Below are positions 1-9,139 of a DNA stretch of 64,000 nucleotides, one piece after another; the stretch's first letter is position 1; each line of letters starts with the position of its first letter. The translations under genes and the position numbers were made by a program. The notes below the pieces were generated by a model. It had not been told where the DNA came from. It saw only the letters and a list, made by a program, of their open reading frames with translations, and ran no database searches. The DNA lies in the NCBI RefSeq assembly GCF_001029105.3, contig NZ_CP011807.3, forward strand, positions 868,001-932,000, written 5' to 3'. The stretch comes from Pandoraea faecigallinarum (GTDB lineage Bacteria > Pseudomonadota > Gammaproteobacteria > Burkholderiales > Burkholderiaceae).

Positions 1-497
1 CGGCCACCGCCGCCGGCAGCGTGCAGTACCTCCAGTTCGTGACGAAGTCGTTCACCAACGCCGCGATGGCGAAGGTTTCCGGCTCGGCGCTCGACGCCCG
101 CGACATGGGCTACCTCAAGGCGTCGGACACCATCGTCTACAACGTGCACGAGTTGCTGTCGGTCGCCCGTAACGAAGCGCGTGCGCTGTCGCTGGCCGGT
201 TACCGTCCGCCGCTCAAACCCGCGGGCATTCCGGTCGCGGGCCGCTCTGGCGTGTCGACCATCAAGGCTTCGCTTGTGAACATGCGCGACGGCAACTTCA
301 TCTCGGCCCACGATTTCCTGATCGCCTCGCGCATCGCCGAAGCCGTGTGCGGCGGTGACGTGGAGGCGGGCAGCCTTGTGAACGAAGAGTGGCTGCTGGC
401 GCTCGAGCGCCGCGCCTTCATCGAACTGCTGGGCACGTCGAAGACCCAGGAACGCATCATGGGCATGCTGCAAACCGGCAAGCCGGTGCGCAACTAA
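1..497 (+). CDS. 3-hydroxyacyl-CoA dehydrogenase/enoyl-CoA hydratase, C-terminal part (FadB/FadN type), partial
   Basis: The gene is cut by the window start. The open frame is read from base 3 and ends at TAA 495-497, and the first in-frame GTG at 21 is unlikely to be the true start. About 165 residues are visible. They resemble the C-terminal end of the multifunctional beta-oxidation protein family, with the stretch ISAHDFLIASRIAEAVCGGD and the ending GMLQTGKPVRN. The family hydrates enoyl-CoA and oxidises 3-hydroxyacyl-CoA with NAD. The thiolase gene follows after 17 bases and an enoyl-CoA hydratase gene follows that, which supports a fatty-acid degradation operon. The catalytic NAD-binding part lies outside the window, so the exact subfamily is inferred. 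Confidence 0.85.
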   Translation, partial: ATAAGSVQYLQFVTKSFTNAAMAKVSGSALDARDMGYLKASDTIVYNVHELLSVARNEARALSLAGYRPPLKPAGIPVAGRSGVSTIKASLVNMRDGNFISAHDFLIASRIAEAVCGGDVEAGSLVNEEWLLALERRAFIELLGTSKTQERIMGMLQTGKPVRN

Positions 498-514
498 GCC
501 GATCGGAGACTGAC

Positions 515-1714
515 ATGAGCAAACAACTGCAAGACGCCTATATCGTTGCCGCCACGCGTGCCCCGATCGGCAAGGCGCCCAAGGGCAGCTACAAGAACAC
601 CCGGCCGGACGATCTGCTCGCGACCATCCTCAGGAGCACGCTGTCGCAGGTGCCCGATTTCGATCCGAAGGTCATCGAAGACGCGATCATCGGCTGCGCC
701 ATTCCCGAAGCCCAGCAGGGCCTGAACGTCGCTCGTATCGGCGCGCTGCTCTCCGGTTTGCCGAACACGGTGGGCGGTGTGACCGTCAACCGCTTCTGCG
801 CGTCGGGGCTGACGGCGCTCGCGATGGCCGCCGACCGCATTCGTGTGGGCGAAGCCGATGCGATGATCGCCGGCGGTATCGAGAGCATGAGCATGGTGCC
901 GATGATGGGCAACACGCCGTCGCTCTCGCCGTCGATCTTCGAGCGGGACGAGAACGTGGGCATTGCCTACGGCATGGGGCTGACCGCCGAGAAGGTCGCG
1001 CAGCAGTGGGGCGTGAGCCGCGAAGCGCAGGATGCCTTTGCGCTGGCTTCGCACCAGAAGGCCATCAAGGCTCAGCAAGCCGGTGAGTTCACGAACGAGA
1101 TCACGCCCATCGAGGTCGTCGAGCGCTTCCCGGATCTGGCGACGGGCGAAGTGTCGGTCAAGACGCGCACGCTCTCGCTCGACGAAGGCCCGCGTCCCGA
1201 CACGTCGATCGAAGGGCTGGCAAAGTTGCGCCCGGTGTTCGCCAACAAGGGATCGGTCACGGCGGGCAACAGCTCGCAGACGTCGGATGGCGCGGGTGCG
1301 CTGCTTGTCGTCAGTGAAAAGGTCCTCAAGCAGTTCAATCTCACCCCGCTCGCCCGTTTCGTGTCGTTTGCCGTGCGCGGTGTGCCGCCCGAGATCATGG
1401 GTATCGGTCCGAAGGAAGCGATTCCGGCGGCGTTGCGCGCTGCGGGCCTGAGCCAGCAGGACATGGACTGGATCGAACTGAACGAGGCGTTCGCGGCGCA
1501 GGCGCTCGCCGTCATCAAGGATCTCGATCTGGATACCAGCAAGGTCAACCCGATGGGCGGCGCGATAGCGCTGGGCCACCCGCTGGGCGCCACCGGTGCG
1601 ATCCGCGCCGCCACCGTGGTGCATGCGCTGCGCCGTCACAACCTGAAGTACGGCATGGTGACGATGTGCGTGGGCACCGGCATGGGGGCGGCAGGCATTA
1701 TCGAGCGCATGTAA
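515..1714 (+). CDS. acetyl-CoA C-acyltransferase (thiolase)
   Basis: A 399-residue protein, the usual length for a degradative thiolase. It cleaves 3-ketoacyl-CoA with CoA to acetyl-CoA and a shortened acyl-CoA, the last step of a beta-oxidation round, in the cytoplasm. Visible motifs are the nucleophile in NRFCASGL (Cys95), the GGIESMS loop, the NEAFAAQ segment, the histidine motif GGAIALGHPLGATGA and the second cysteine in CVGTGMGAAG. The ATG at 515 has GGAGA a few bases upstream and follows the preceding stop by 17 bases, so the two genes are cotranscribed. An upstream in-frame start at 389 would overlap the previous gene and is rejected. FadA versus a biosynthetic AtoB role cannot be told apart from sequence alone, but the neighbours favour degradation. 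Confidence 0.95.
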   Translation: MSKQLQDAYIVAATRAPIGKAPKGSYKNTRPDDLLATILRSTLSQVPDFDPKVIEDAIIGCAIPEAQQGLNVARIGALLSGLPNTVGGVTVNRFCASGLTALAMAADRIRVGEADAMIAGGIESMSMVPMMGNTPSLSPSIFERDENVGIAYGMGLTAEKVAQQWGVSREAQDAFALASHQKAIKAQQAGEFTNEITPIEVVERFPDLATGEVSVKTRTLSLDEGPRPDTSIEGLAKLRPVFANKGSVTAGNSSQTSDGAGALLVVSEKVLKQFNLTPLARFVSFAVRGVPPEIMGIGPKEAIPAALRAAGLSQQDMDWIELNEAFAAQALAVIKDLDLDTSKVNPMGGAIALGHPLGATGAIRAATVVHALRRHNLKYGMVTMCVGTGMGAAGIIERM

Positions 1715-1811
1715 CTGGGCGGCCGCCTGCGCGCGGGGCTCGCGTCCGGGCGAATTTCGCGCGGACGCGGCGAACGTGAGCAGGCGAGCGGATCGCGAGG
1801 AGACACAAACG

Positions 1812-2579
1812 ATGGAAGACGTATTGGTGCAGCGTCAGGGAGCGGTACAGGTGCTGACGTTCAACCGCGCTCATAAGAAGAACGCGATCACGGCAGACAT
1901 GTATCAGGCGCTTGCCGACGGCATTGCGCAAGCCGAGGACGATGCGTCGTTGCGCGTGATTCTGATTCAGGGGCAACCCGATGTCTTCTCGGCCGGCAAC
2001 GACCTCGAAGACTTTCTGAAGCATCCGCCGAAGGACGAAAGCGCGCCGGTATTCCAGTTTCTGCGTGCCATCAGTCAGGCCAGCAAGCCGATCGTCGCGG
2101 CCGTGGCGGGTAACGCCGTTGGTGTCGGCACGACGTTGCTGCTGCACTGCGACGTGGTCTATGCTGCCGATTCCGCCCGCTTTTCGCTGCCGTTCTCGCA
2201 ACTGGCACTTTGCCCTGAAGCCGCATCGAGCTGGCTGCTGCCGCGTGTGGCGGGCTATCAGCGCGCGGCGGAAAAGCTGCTGTTCGGCGAGCCGTTCGAC
2301 GTGAACGAAGCGGTGGCGATGGGGTTCGTCAACCGCGTGCTGCCCGCCGCAGAGGTTTTCGACTACGCCGCGAAGCGCGCAGCGCAACTCGCCGCCATGC
2401 CCGCGGGTTCGCTACGGGTGACGAAGCAACTGATGAAGGCGGACGGCGCGCGCGACGTGCAGGCACGTATCGGCGAGGAAGGCTTGGAGTTCGCGAAACG
2501 TCTGCTGTCTCCGGAGGCGCGCGAGGCGTTCACCGCGTTCTTCGAAAAGCGCAAGCCGGATTTCGGCCAGTTCTCATAA
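1812..2579 (+). CDS. enoyl-CoA hydratase/isomerase family protein
   Basis: A 255-residue crotonase-fold protein. Typical features are the N-terminal FNRAHKKNAIT segment, the oxyanion-hole strand around VFSAGNDLEDF and the second glycine-rich element AAVAGNAVGVGTTLLLHCD. The family hydrates or isomerises enoyl-CoA thioesters. It is the third gene of the beta-oxidation operon, about 97 bases after the thiolase. The start at ATG 1812 is preceded by GCGAGGAGAC, a good ribosome site; the longer frame from 1776 has none. The usual catalytic glutamates are not clearly in place (CPEAASSWLLPRVAG in the second position), so hydratase versus isomerase activity is open. Confidence 0.9.
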   Translation: MEDVLVQRQGAVQVLTFNRAHKKNAITADMYQALADGIAQAEDDASLRVILIQGQPDVFSAGNDLEDFLKHPPKDESAPVFQFLRAISQASKPIVAAVAGNAVGVGTTLLLHCDVVYAADSARFSLPFSQLALCPEAASSWLLPRVAGYQRAAEKLLFGEPFDVNEAVAMGFVNRVLPAAEVFDYAAKRAAQLAAMPAGSLRVTKQLMKADGARDVQARIGEEGLEFAKRLLSPEAREAFTAFFEKRKPDFGQFS

Positions 2580-2642
2580 CTCAGCACCGGGAACTCGGCA
2601 CGCACCGGCAGCCGGATCGTTCATCGGACTCGCGAGAGAACC

Positions 2643-2678
2643 AACGCCGCACGCCTCGCTCGGAGGCTGCGGCGTTTT
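2643..2678 (+). terminator. intrinsic terminator after the beta-oxidation operon
   Basis: An inverted repeat with arms AACGCCGC and GCGGCGTT, extended by an inner CGCCT/AGGC pairing, followed by TTTT. It lies about 65 bases after the enoyl-CoA hydratase stop and before the convergent thioesterase gene. Confidence 0.75.
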
Positions 2679-2744
2679 CATTGCGGCGTACGGCGCGAAC
2701 CGGGCTGTCACCGGTCCCTCCGTCGACCCGCCATCGGCCTCCCT

Positions 2745-3164
2745 TCAATTCGCCGCTTCGAGCTTGGGCAACGGACGCGGGCGGCGGTCTTCGTCGGTCG
2801 CCACATACGTGACCATGGCTTCGGTCACTTTGACGATCTCGTGCGACAGACGCATGCGTTGGGCATAGGCCTCGACGTACACGGTGATCGAGGTATTGCC
2901 CGTTTTCACGATAGTCGCGTAGAAGCTCAGCAGATCGCCCACGAACACCGGTTCCTTGAACAGGAACGAGTTCACCGCAATGGTCGCCACCCGGCCGTTG
3001 GCCCGTTGAGCGGCGGGGATCGAGCCGGCGATGTCGACCTGCGACATGATCCAGCCGCCGAACACGTCGCCATGGGCATTGGCGTCGGCGGGCATCGGCA
3101 TCACGCGCAATGCCAGTTCTTTTTCTTCGGGCAGGGCCGTGAGGGCCGGGGTCGGGGTACTCAT
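2745..3164 (-). CDS. yciA: acyl-CoA thioesterase, YciA-type hotdog protein
   Basis: A 139-residue single hotdog-domain protein close in length to E. coli YciA. The diagnostic stretch NAHGDVFGGWIMSQVDIAG carries the active-site aspartate after the glycine pair, and the later VFVGDLLSFYATIVKTGNTS segment is the usual second half of the domain. It hydrolyses acyl-CoA thioesters in the cytoplasm. It is convergent to the beta-oxidation operon and divergent from the Atm1-type exporter. The start at 3164 fits the family N-terminus. Confidence 0.9.
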   Translation of the reverse strand: MSTPTPALTALPEEKELALRVMPMPADANAHGDVFGGWIMSQVDIAGSIPAAQRANGRVATIAVNSFLFKEPVFVGDLLSFYATIVKTGNTSITVYVEAYAQRMRLSHEIVKVTEAMVTYVATDEDRRPRPLPKLEAAN

Positions 3165-3278
3165 GATGATCCTTGGTAGAGCGGAAAAGCCAACCGGCGC
3201 CGGTCAGGTCGGGAATTCGGCCGAAGATCGTGCCGAAGATTCCGCCGGGCTTTGACCGAGGTTCGGTCAGGCCCTAAC

Positions 3279-3344
3279 GGGCTTCAACTGACCTTCGATC
3301 GGCCTTCAGCCGGGCTTCAATCGGGCTTCAATCGGGCTTCAGCA
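3279..3344. repeat. six degenerate 11-bp tandem repeats
   Basis: Six head-to-tail 11-bp units with consensus GGGCTTCAATC start at 3279, 3290, 3301, 3312, 3323 and 3334. The fourth and fifth are identical. They lie between the divergent thioesterase and ABC exporter genes. A 7-bp-arm palindrome (TGACCGA, 3-base gap, TCGGTCA) lies just upstream at 3253-3269. Confidence 0.8.
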
Positions 3345-3428
3345 TTAGACGCCGGGTTCTGCGAAAATACGCCATCACCGATTCTAGCGGAAAGCCCTCA
3401 TTCGAGCCGGACGCCGCCACACCCCATC

Positions 3429-5342
3429 ATGAGACGTTTCACTCCGGCCGAGCCTGCGCCGGCGGCATCCGGCGCGCCAAACGGCGGCAAACCCGCACGT
3501 GGCGACTGGCAGGTCATCAAGTCCCTGTTCCCGTATCTGCTCGAATTCAAGGGCCGCGTCGCGCTGGCCCTGTCGTGCCTGATCCTGGCGAAGGTCGCCA
3601 ACCTCGGTGTGCCGGTCATCATGAAGCACATCGTCGACGCGCTCGGCCCGGTGGCATCGCTCTCGGCCACGGCACGCGCCACGAACGATCCGAGCCTGAT
3701 CGTGGTGGGCGGGCTGGGTCTGCTCGTTATCGCATACGGGCTGGTGCGGTTGTCCACGTCGCTTTTCACCGAACTGCGTGAAATCCTGTTCTCGAAGGTG
3801 ACGGAAAGCGCTGTGCGCCAGATTGCGCTCAAGGTCTTCCGCCATTTGCATGCCTTGTCGCTGCGCTTCCATCTGGAGCGTCAGACGGGCGGAATGAGCC
3901 GCGACATCGAGCGCGGCACACGAGGCATCCAGTCGATGATCTCGTACTCGCTCTACAGCATTCTTCCCACGCTCATCGAAGTGGGGCTCGTGCTGGGCTT
4001 TTTCGTCGTGCGTTACGAGGCCTTCTACGCCATCGTGACGCTCGTCGCCCTCGTGTTCTACATTGTGTTCACGGTGAAGGTCACCGAGTGGCGAACGCAC
4101 TTTCGCCGCACGATGAACGAACTCGACTCGAAGGCCAATGCGCGCGCCATCGATTCGCTCATCAACTACGAGACGGTCAAGTACTTCGGCAACGAGGCGT
4201 TCGAGACGCAGCGCTACGACGAGAACCTGAAGCGCTATCGTGCGGCGGCGATCCGCTCGCAGAACTCGCTCTCGATACTGAATTTCGGTCAGCAGGTCAT
4301 CATCGCCAGTGGTCTGATTCTGATTCTCTGGCACGCCACGCAAGGTGTGATGAGCGGTCGCATGACGCTGGGCGACCTGGTGCTCGTCAACACGTTCATG
4401 TTGCAGCTCTACATTCCGTTGAACTTTCTCGGCGTGATCTATCGTGAGCTCAAGCAGGCGATGACGGACATGGACCGCATGTTCACGCTGCTCGACGTCA
4501 ATCGCGAAGTGGCCGATCCCCCGGGCGCGCAACCGCTCGTGTGCCGTGGCGGCACGGTGCGCTTCGAGCACGTGAACTTCGGTTACGAGCCGTCGCGCCA
4601 GATTCTGCACGACGTCGATTTCAGCATCGCGGCCGGAACGACCACGGCGGTCGTGGGACACAGCGGCTCGGGAAAGTCGACGCTTTCACGCTTGCTGTTC
4701 CGCTTCTACGATGTCGGCTTTCCGGGTCTCGACGGCGGACGTATCTCCATCGACGCACAGGACATTCGCGACGTCACGCAGGACTCGTTGCGCGCGGCGA
4801 TCGGCATCGTTCCGCAGGACACGGTGCTCTTCAACGACACGATTTACTACAACATCGCCTACGGGAATCCGTCGGCCTCGCGCGACCAGGTCATCGCGGC
4901 AGCGCGCGCCGCGCACATCCATGACTTCATCGAAAGTCTGCCGGCCGGCTACGAATCGATGGTCGGCGAGCGCGGGTTGAAGCTCTCGGGGGGCGAGAAG
5001 CAGCGTGTGGCGATTGCGCGGACCCTCCTCAAGAATCCGCATATTCTGATTTTCGACGAAGCGACCTCGGCGCTCGATTCGCGCTCCGAGCAGGCGATTC
5101 AGACGGAATTGCGCAATATCGCCCGCGAGCGCACGACACTCGTCATCGCGCACCGGCTCTCGACGGTCGTGCATGCCGCGCAGATCATCGTGCTCGACAA
5201 GGGGCGGATCGTGGAGCGCGGCACGCACGAACAGTTGCTGCATGCCGAAGGCCTTTACGCGCAGATGTGGGCGCTGCAACAGCAGCGTCGCGGCGGGGAG
5301 GGCGACGCCGAGGCATCGCACTTCGCGACGGTAGTATCCTGA
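3429..5342 (+). CDS. Atm1-type ABC exporter, fused permease and ATP-binding protein
   Basis: A 637-residue half-transporter with an N-terminal six-helix membrane domain (about residues 35-345) and a C-terminal nucleotide-binding domain. The Walker A motif GHSGSGKST lies near residue 410, the ABC signature LSGGEKQR near 519 and Walker B ILIFDEATSALD near 540. The segment NYETVKYFGNEAFE before the last helices is typical of the Atm1/HMT1 class that exports glutathione-linked sulfur or metal compounds across the inner membrane. The ATG at 3429 is chosen because the earlier frame would start in the tandem-repeat region and shows no conserved protein. The substrate is inferred only from the family. 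Confidence 0.9.
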   Translation: MRRFTPAEPAPAASGAPNGGKPARGDWQVIKSLFPYLLEFKGRVALALSCLILAKVANLGVPVIMKHIVDALGPVASLSATARATNDPSLIVVGGLGLLVIAYGLVRLSTSLFTELREILFSKVTESAVRQIALKVFRHLHALSLRFHLERQTGGMSRDIERGTRGIQSMISYSLYSILPTLIEVGLVLGFFVVRYEAFYAIVTLVALVFYIVFTVKVTEWRTHFRRTMNELDSKANARAIDSLINYETVKYFGNEAFETQRYDENLKRYRAAAIRSQNSLSILNFGQQVIIASGLILILWHATQGVMSGRMTLGDLVLVNTFMLQLYIPLNFLGVIYRELKQAMTDMDRMFTLLDVNREVADPPGAQPLVCRGGTVRFEHVNFGYEPSRQILHDVDFSIAAGTTTAVVGHSGSGKSTLSRLLFRFYDVGFPGLDGGRISIDAQDIRDVTQDSLRAAIGIVPQDTVLFNDTIYYNIAYGNPSASRDQVIAAARAAHIHDFIESLPAGYESMVGERGLKLSGGEKQRVAIARTLLKNPHILIFDEATSALDSRSEQAIQTELRNIARERTTLVIAHRLSTVVHAAQIIVLDKGRIVERGTHEQLLHAEGLYAQMWALQQQRRGGEGDAEASHFATVVS

Positions 5343-5410
5343 TCCCGCTCTGATCCCGCTCTGATTCCGCTGTTTCGCCTTCATCGACCAACGCTGCGCT
5401 GGAGCACCGC

Positions 5411-6367
5411 ATGGAAATCAAATGGCTTGAAGACTTCGTGTCGCTCGCCAAGACGAACAGTTTCAGCCGCTCGGCCGAGTTGCGGCATGTGACGCAGCCG
5501 GCGTTTTCGCGGCGCATTCAGTCGCTCGAAGCGTGGCTGGGCAGCGAACTCATCGACCGTTCCAGCTATCCGACCCGTCTGACGCCGGCGGGCGAAGTGT
5601 TCTACGAGCAGGCGCTGACGCTGCTCGCGCAGGCGCAGGAAGCCCGTTCGCTGTTGCGCGAGCAGCGCTCCGCGGACCACTCGGTGATCGATTTCGCCGT
5701 GCCGCATACGCTCTCGATGACGTTCTTCCCGCGCTGGCTCAAGTTGCTGGAAAAGCGTATGGGACTGCTGCGAACGCGTCTGCGCGCGCTCAACGTGCAC
5801 GACGCCGCCATGTCGCTCACCGACGGCGGCTGCGACTTGCTGATGTGCTACTACCATCCGAGCCAGCCGCTGCAACTCGACGCCGCGCGCTACGAAATGA
5901 TCGTGCTCGGCAGCGAGCGCTTCAGTCCCTACAGCGCCCCCACACCGCAAAAACGGGGGCGTTTCAAGCTGCCGGGCACGTCAGACACCCCCGTACCGTA
6001 TCTGGCCTACACGTCGAATGCCTACCTCGGCCGTATGGCGGATCTGCTGATAGGCGACGGGGCCAGTCGGCTGTATCTGGACAAGGTCTACGAGACCGAC
6101 ATGGCCGAGGCGCTCAAGGCGATGGTGCTCGCCGGACACGGCGTAGCGTTCCTGCCGGAGAGCGCCGTGGTGGACTCGGTGGCGCGCGGCGAGCTCATCG
6201 ATCTGGTGACGGCGGGAAAGGCCGCAGCGCCGTGGCATCTGGACATGGAAATCCGTCTGTACCGCGACCGGCTGGCTTATACGGACGCCAGCAACCGGCG
6301 CGAGCGCACCAAGCGCGACGTGGTCGAAGCCTTCTGGCAAGCCGTGCGGGATCAGGTGAAGGGCTGA
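5411..6367 (+). CDS. LysR-family transcriptional regulator
   Basis: A 318-residue protein with the LysR N-terminal winged helix-turn-helix (MEIKWLEDFVSLAKTNSFSRSAELRHVTQPAFSRRI, residues 1-65) followed by a periplasmic-binding-like effector domain. It is a DNA-binding regulator whose ligand is unknown. It lies 69 bases after the ABC exporter on the same strand and about 300 bases before glutamate dehydrogenase. Either neighbour could be a target, but the sequence does not decide this. Confidence 0.9.
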   Translation: MEIKWLEDFVSLAKTNSFSRSAELRHVTQPAFSRRIQSLEAWLGSELIDRSSYPTRLTPAGEVFYEQALTLLAQAQEARSLLREQRSADHSVIDFAVPHTLSMTFFPRWLKLLEKRMGLLRTRLRALNVHDAAMSLTDGGCDLLMCYYHPSQPLQLDAARYEMIVLGSERFSPYSAPTPQKRGRFKLPGTSDTPVPYLAYTSNAYLGRMADLLIGDGASRLYLDKVYETDMAEALKAMVLAGHGVAFLPESAVVDSVARGELIDLVTAGKAAAPWHLDMEIRLYRDRLAYTDASNRRERTKRDVVEAFWQAVRDQVKG

Positions 6368-6661
6368 ATGCCGTCGGACGGACCGTTTCAATAGACCGGA
6401 TATGCGGTAGGGCCTTCACCGCCGCCGCGCAATTCGCAGCGTGCGGGGATTGCGTCATTGACCGGCGATCATGGCGCAATCAAGGCGCAATCGCTGACGT
6501 AACGGCGAAAAGCCGGGTCTCTCAAAACTATGCGGGAAATGCATAGATGCATGTTTATTCGGCATTGGATTGTTGTTTGCGGTTCTTTGTAAAGTGCGAG
6601 CCATTCGTGTCGCCGGCGCGGTGTGTGCCGGCGGTGCAGATTGAAGCCGGAGAATCCAACG

Positions 6662-7948
6662 ATGTCTCAAACGTCACATGCCTTGCCTTCCTACCTCGAC
6701 GCCGAGCACCTCGGTCCGTGGGGTAACTACCTCCAACAGGTCGACCGCGTCACCCCCTACCTCGGTTCGCTCTCGCGCTGGGTCGAAACGCTCAAGCGCC
6801 CGAAGCGCATTCTCGTGGTCGATTGCCCGATCGAACTCGACAACGGCACCATCGCCCACTTCGAGGGCTATCGCGTGCAGCACAACACGTCGCGCGGCCC
6901 GGGCAAGGGCGGCGTGCGCTTCCACCAGGACGTGACGCTGTCCGAGGTCATGGCCCTGTCGGCATGGATGTCGGTCAAGAACGCCGCGGTGAACGTGCCA
7001 TACGGCGGCGCCAAGGGCGGTATCCGAGTCGATCCGCGCAAGCTCTCGCGTGGCGAACTTGAGCGTCTGACGCGTCGTTACACCAGCGAAATCAACATCA
7101 TCATCGGGCCGACGAAGGACATTCCGGCACCGGACGTCAACACCAATGAGCAGATCATGGCGTGGATGATGGACACCTATTCGATGAACGAGGGTTCCAC
7201 CGCCACCGGCGTCGTGACCGGCAAGCCGATCTCGCTCGGAGGCTCGCTGGGCCGCCGCGAAGCGACCGGCCGCGGGGTGTTCGTGGTGAGCTGCGAAGCG
7301 GCCCGCCGTCTGGGGATGGACGTGCGCGGCGCGCGCGTGATCGTGCAGGGCTTCGGCAACGTGGGCGGTATTGCGGCCCGTCTGTTCGCGGAGGCCGGCG
7401 CGCATGTCGTTGGCGTGCAGGATCACACGGGCACGATCTACAAGCCGGACGGCCTCGATGTGCCGAACCTGCTCAAGCATGTGGCGGAGACAGGCGGCGT
7501 GGGCGGCTTTCCTGCCGCCGAGGCCATCAAGGACGACGAATTCTGGTCGCTCGACTGTGAATTCCTGATCCCCGCGGCCCTGGAAAACCAGATCACCGAG
7601 AAAAACGCCGACAAGATCCGCGCGAAGGTCGTGGTCGAAGGCGCGAACGGCCCGACGACGACGGCGGCGGACGACATTCTGCGCAGCAAGAACATTCTCG
7701 TGGTGCCGGACGTGGTGGCCAACGCAGGCGGCGTGACCGTGTCGTACTTCGAGTGGGTGCAGGATTTCTCGAGCTTCTTCTGGACCGAGGAAGAGATCAA
7801 CCATCGTCTGGAGCGCATCATGCGCGAGGCGTTCGACGGGGTGTGGCACGTTGCACAGGAACATCAGGTCTCCCTGCGTACGGCGGCGTTCATTGTGGCG
7901 TGTACCCGTATCCTGCAAGCGCGTGAAATGCGTGGTCTGTACCCCTGA
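6662..7948 (+). CDS. gdhA: glutamate dehydrogenase (Glu/Leu/Phe/Val dehydrogenase family)
   Basis: A 428-residue protein, the length of hexameric glutamate dehydrogenases. It interconverts glutamate and 2-oxoglutarate plus ammonia with NAD(P). The substrate-binding and catalytic region has [14 protein letters not shown] and PYGGAKGGI (about residues 80-125), and the nucleotide-binding domain begins with [10 protein letters not shown] (about residue 231). The ending [13 protein letters not shown] is typical. The start is ATG 6662, with GCCGGAGAA just upstream. The glutamate importer gltIJKL follows immediately, so this is a glutamate-use locus. The cofactor preference is not read from the sequence. 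Confidence 0.93.
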   Translation: MSQTSHALPSYLDAEHLGPWGNYLQQVDRVTPYLGSLSRWVETLKRPKRILVVDCPIELDNGTIAHFEGYRVQHNTSRGPGKGGVRFHQDVTLSEVMALSAWMSVKNAAVNVPYGGAKGGIRVDPRKLSRGELERLTRRYTSEINIIIGPTKDIPAPDVNTNEQIMAWMMDTYSMNEGSTATGVVTGKPISLGGSLGRREATGRGVFVVSCEAARRLGMDVRGARVIVQGFGNVGGIAARLFAEAGAHVVGVQDHTGTIYKPDGLDVPNLLKHVAETGGVGGFPAAEAIKDDEFWSLDCEFLIPAALENQITEKNADKIRAKVVVEGANGPTTTAADDILRSKNILVVPDVVANAGGVTVSYFEWVQDFSSFFWTEEEINHRLERIMREAFDGVWHVAQEHQVSLRTAAFIVACTRILQAREMRGLYP

Positions 7949-7998
7949 TCGGGCAACGCGCCGAGGCTAAGTAGTAATACGCATTAGTGCGTAAAACG

Positions 7999-8047
7999 GA
8001 ATGTTCGGGGCGAGTTACGTTAAAAAAGACGTCCGTTCCGAACATTC
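7999..8047. promoter_or_regulatory. inverted repeat upstream of gltI
   Basis: The 10-bp arms GAATGTTCGG (7999-8008) and CCGAACATTC (8038-8047) are perfect complements 29 bases apart, in the A/T-rich region between gdhA and gltI. Closer to gltI, AGTGC-TAAAAT-GCACT (8072-8087) places a -10-like box inside a second small inverted repeat. Regulator sites or mRNA leader structure are both possible. Confidence 0.45.
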
Positions 8048-8111
8048 GAGAATAAAAAAATAGGCAAATGCAGTGCTAAAATGCACTCGTTTTTGCCAAG
8101 GAGACCAAGGA

Positions 8112-9026
8112 ATGACCCTCTCGAAAATTGCGTTGGCGATGTGCTGTGTTGGCCTGATGGCGGGTGCTGCTCAGGCTCAGGAAGCTGGGACGCTCAAGAA
8201 GATCAAGGATACGGGCGTCATCGCGCTGGGTAATCGCGAATCCTCCGTGCCGTTCTCGTTCTACGACAACCAACACAATGTTGTCGGTTATGCCAATGAC
8301 GTGGCTCAGGCCATCGTCGCAGAAGTCAAGAAAGAACTGAAGATGCCGAACCTGAAGGTGACGCAGACCCCGATCACCTCGCAAAACCGTATTCCGTTGC
8401 TGACGAACGGTACGATCGATCTCGAATGCGGTTCTACCACCAACAACGCCGAACGTCAGAAGCAGGCCGCTTTCTCGAATACATTCTTCGTCATCGGCAC
8501 CCGACTGCTTACCAAGAACGATTCGGGCGTGAAGGACTTTGCCGATCTCAAGGGCAAGAACGTTGTGACGACGGCAGGTACGACGTCAGAGCGCCTGCTT
8601 CGCAAGATGAATCAGGACGAAAAGATGGGCATGAACATCATCAGCGCCAAGGATCATGGTGAAGCGGCGAATATGCTGCATATCGGCCGCGCTGTCGCGT
8701 TCATGATGGACGACGCACTGCTCGCCGGGGAGCGTGCGAAGTTCAAGGACCCCAAGGACTACAGCATCGTTGGCAAGCCGCAATCGTACGAAGCGTATGG
8801 CTGCATGCTCCGCAAGGACGATCCGGCATTCAAGAAGCTGGTCGACAAGGCTGTCGCGGATTATCAGAAGTCGGGTCAGGCGCAGAAGGATTACGCCAAG
8901 TGGTTCCAGCAACCGATCAAGGCCATCTCCGGTGAACCCAACATGGACTTCCCGCCGTCGGCCGAAATGGCTGCACTGTGGAAGGCGCCGAACGACAATG
9001 CCGACGTCCAGGGCGCTGCCAAGTAA
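8112..9026 (+). CDS. gltI: glutamate/aspartate ABC transporter, periplasmic binding protein
   Basis: A 304-residue protein with a signal peptide (MTLSKIALAMCCVGLMAGAAQA, cut near residue 22) and a family 3 solute-binding domain. The start of the mature protein, GTLKKIKDTGVIALGNRESSVPF, and the motif DLECGSTTNNAERQ, which grips the amino-acid ligand, closely resemble GltI. It binds glutamate or aspartate in the periplasm for the GltJKL permease encoded next. The start is ATG 8112 with AAGGAG and AAGGA upstream; the longer frame from 8073 would put charged residues before the signal peptide. Confidence 0.95.
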   Translation: MTLSKIALAMCCVGLMAGAAQAQEAGTLKKIKDTGVIALGNRESSVPFSFYDNQHNVVGYANDVAQAIVAEVKKELKMPNLKVTQTPITSQNRIPLLTNGTIDLECGSTTNNAERQKQAAFSNTFFVIGTRLLTKNDSGVKDFADLKGKNVVTTAGTTSERLLRKMNQDEKMGMNIISAKDHGEAANMLHIGRAVAFMMDDALLAGERAKFKDPKDYSIVGKPQSYEAYGCMLRKDDPAFKKLVDKAVADYQKSGQAQKDYAKWFQQPIKAISGEPNMDFPPSAEMAALWKAPNDNADVQGAAK

Positions 9027-9077
9027 GCCGACTGGCTTAGTGGTTTGCCAGACGTAAGTGCATAAATGCGTAATGCT

Positions 9078-9112
9078 GAAGCGGAAGGAGTCGATCCTTC
9101 CGCTTCTTTTTA
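9078..9112 (+). terminator. intercistronic terminator between gltI and gltJ
   Basis: A perfect 12-bp stem (GAAGCGGAAGGA with TCCTTCCGCTTC), a 5-base loop and a run of T. It lies between the binding-protein gene and the first permease gene. Such partial terminators are a known way to make more binding protein than permease. Confidence 0.85.
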
Positions 9113-9139
9113 AGCAAGACAAGTAGAAAAGGGGAGATC

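Noticed and set aside
494..1639. Long antisense open frame (381 codons) opposite the thiolase gene
   Set aside because: GC-rich codon shadow; composition is His/Arg-rich and has no family resemblance, while the plus strand is a clear thiolase.
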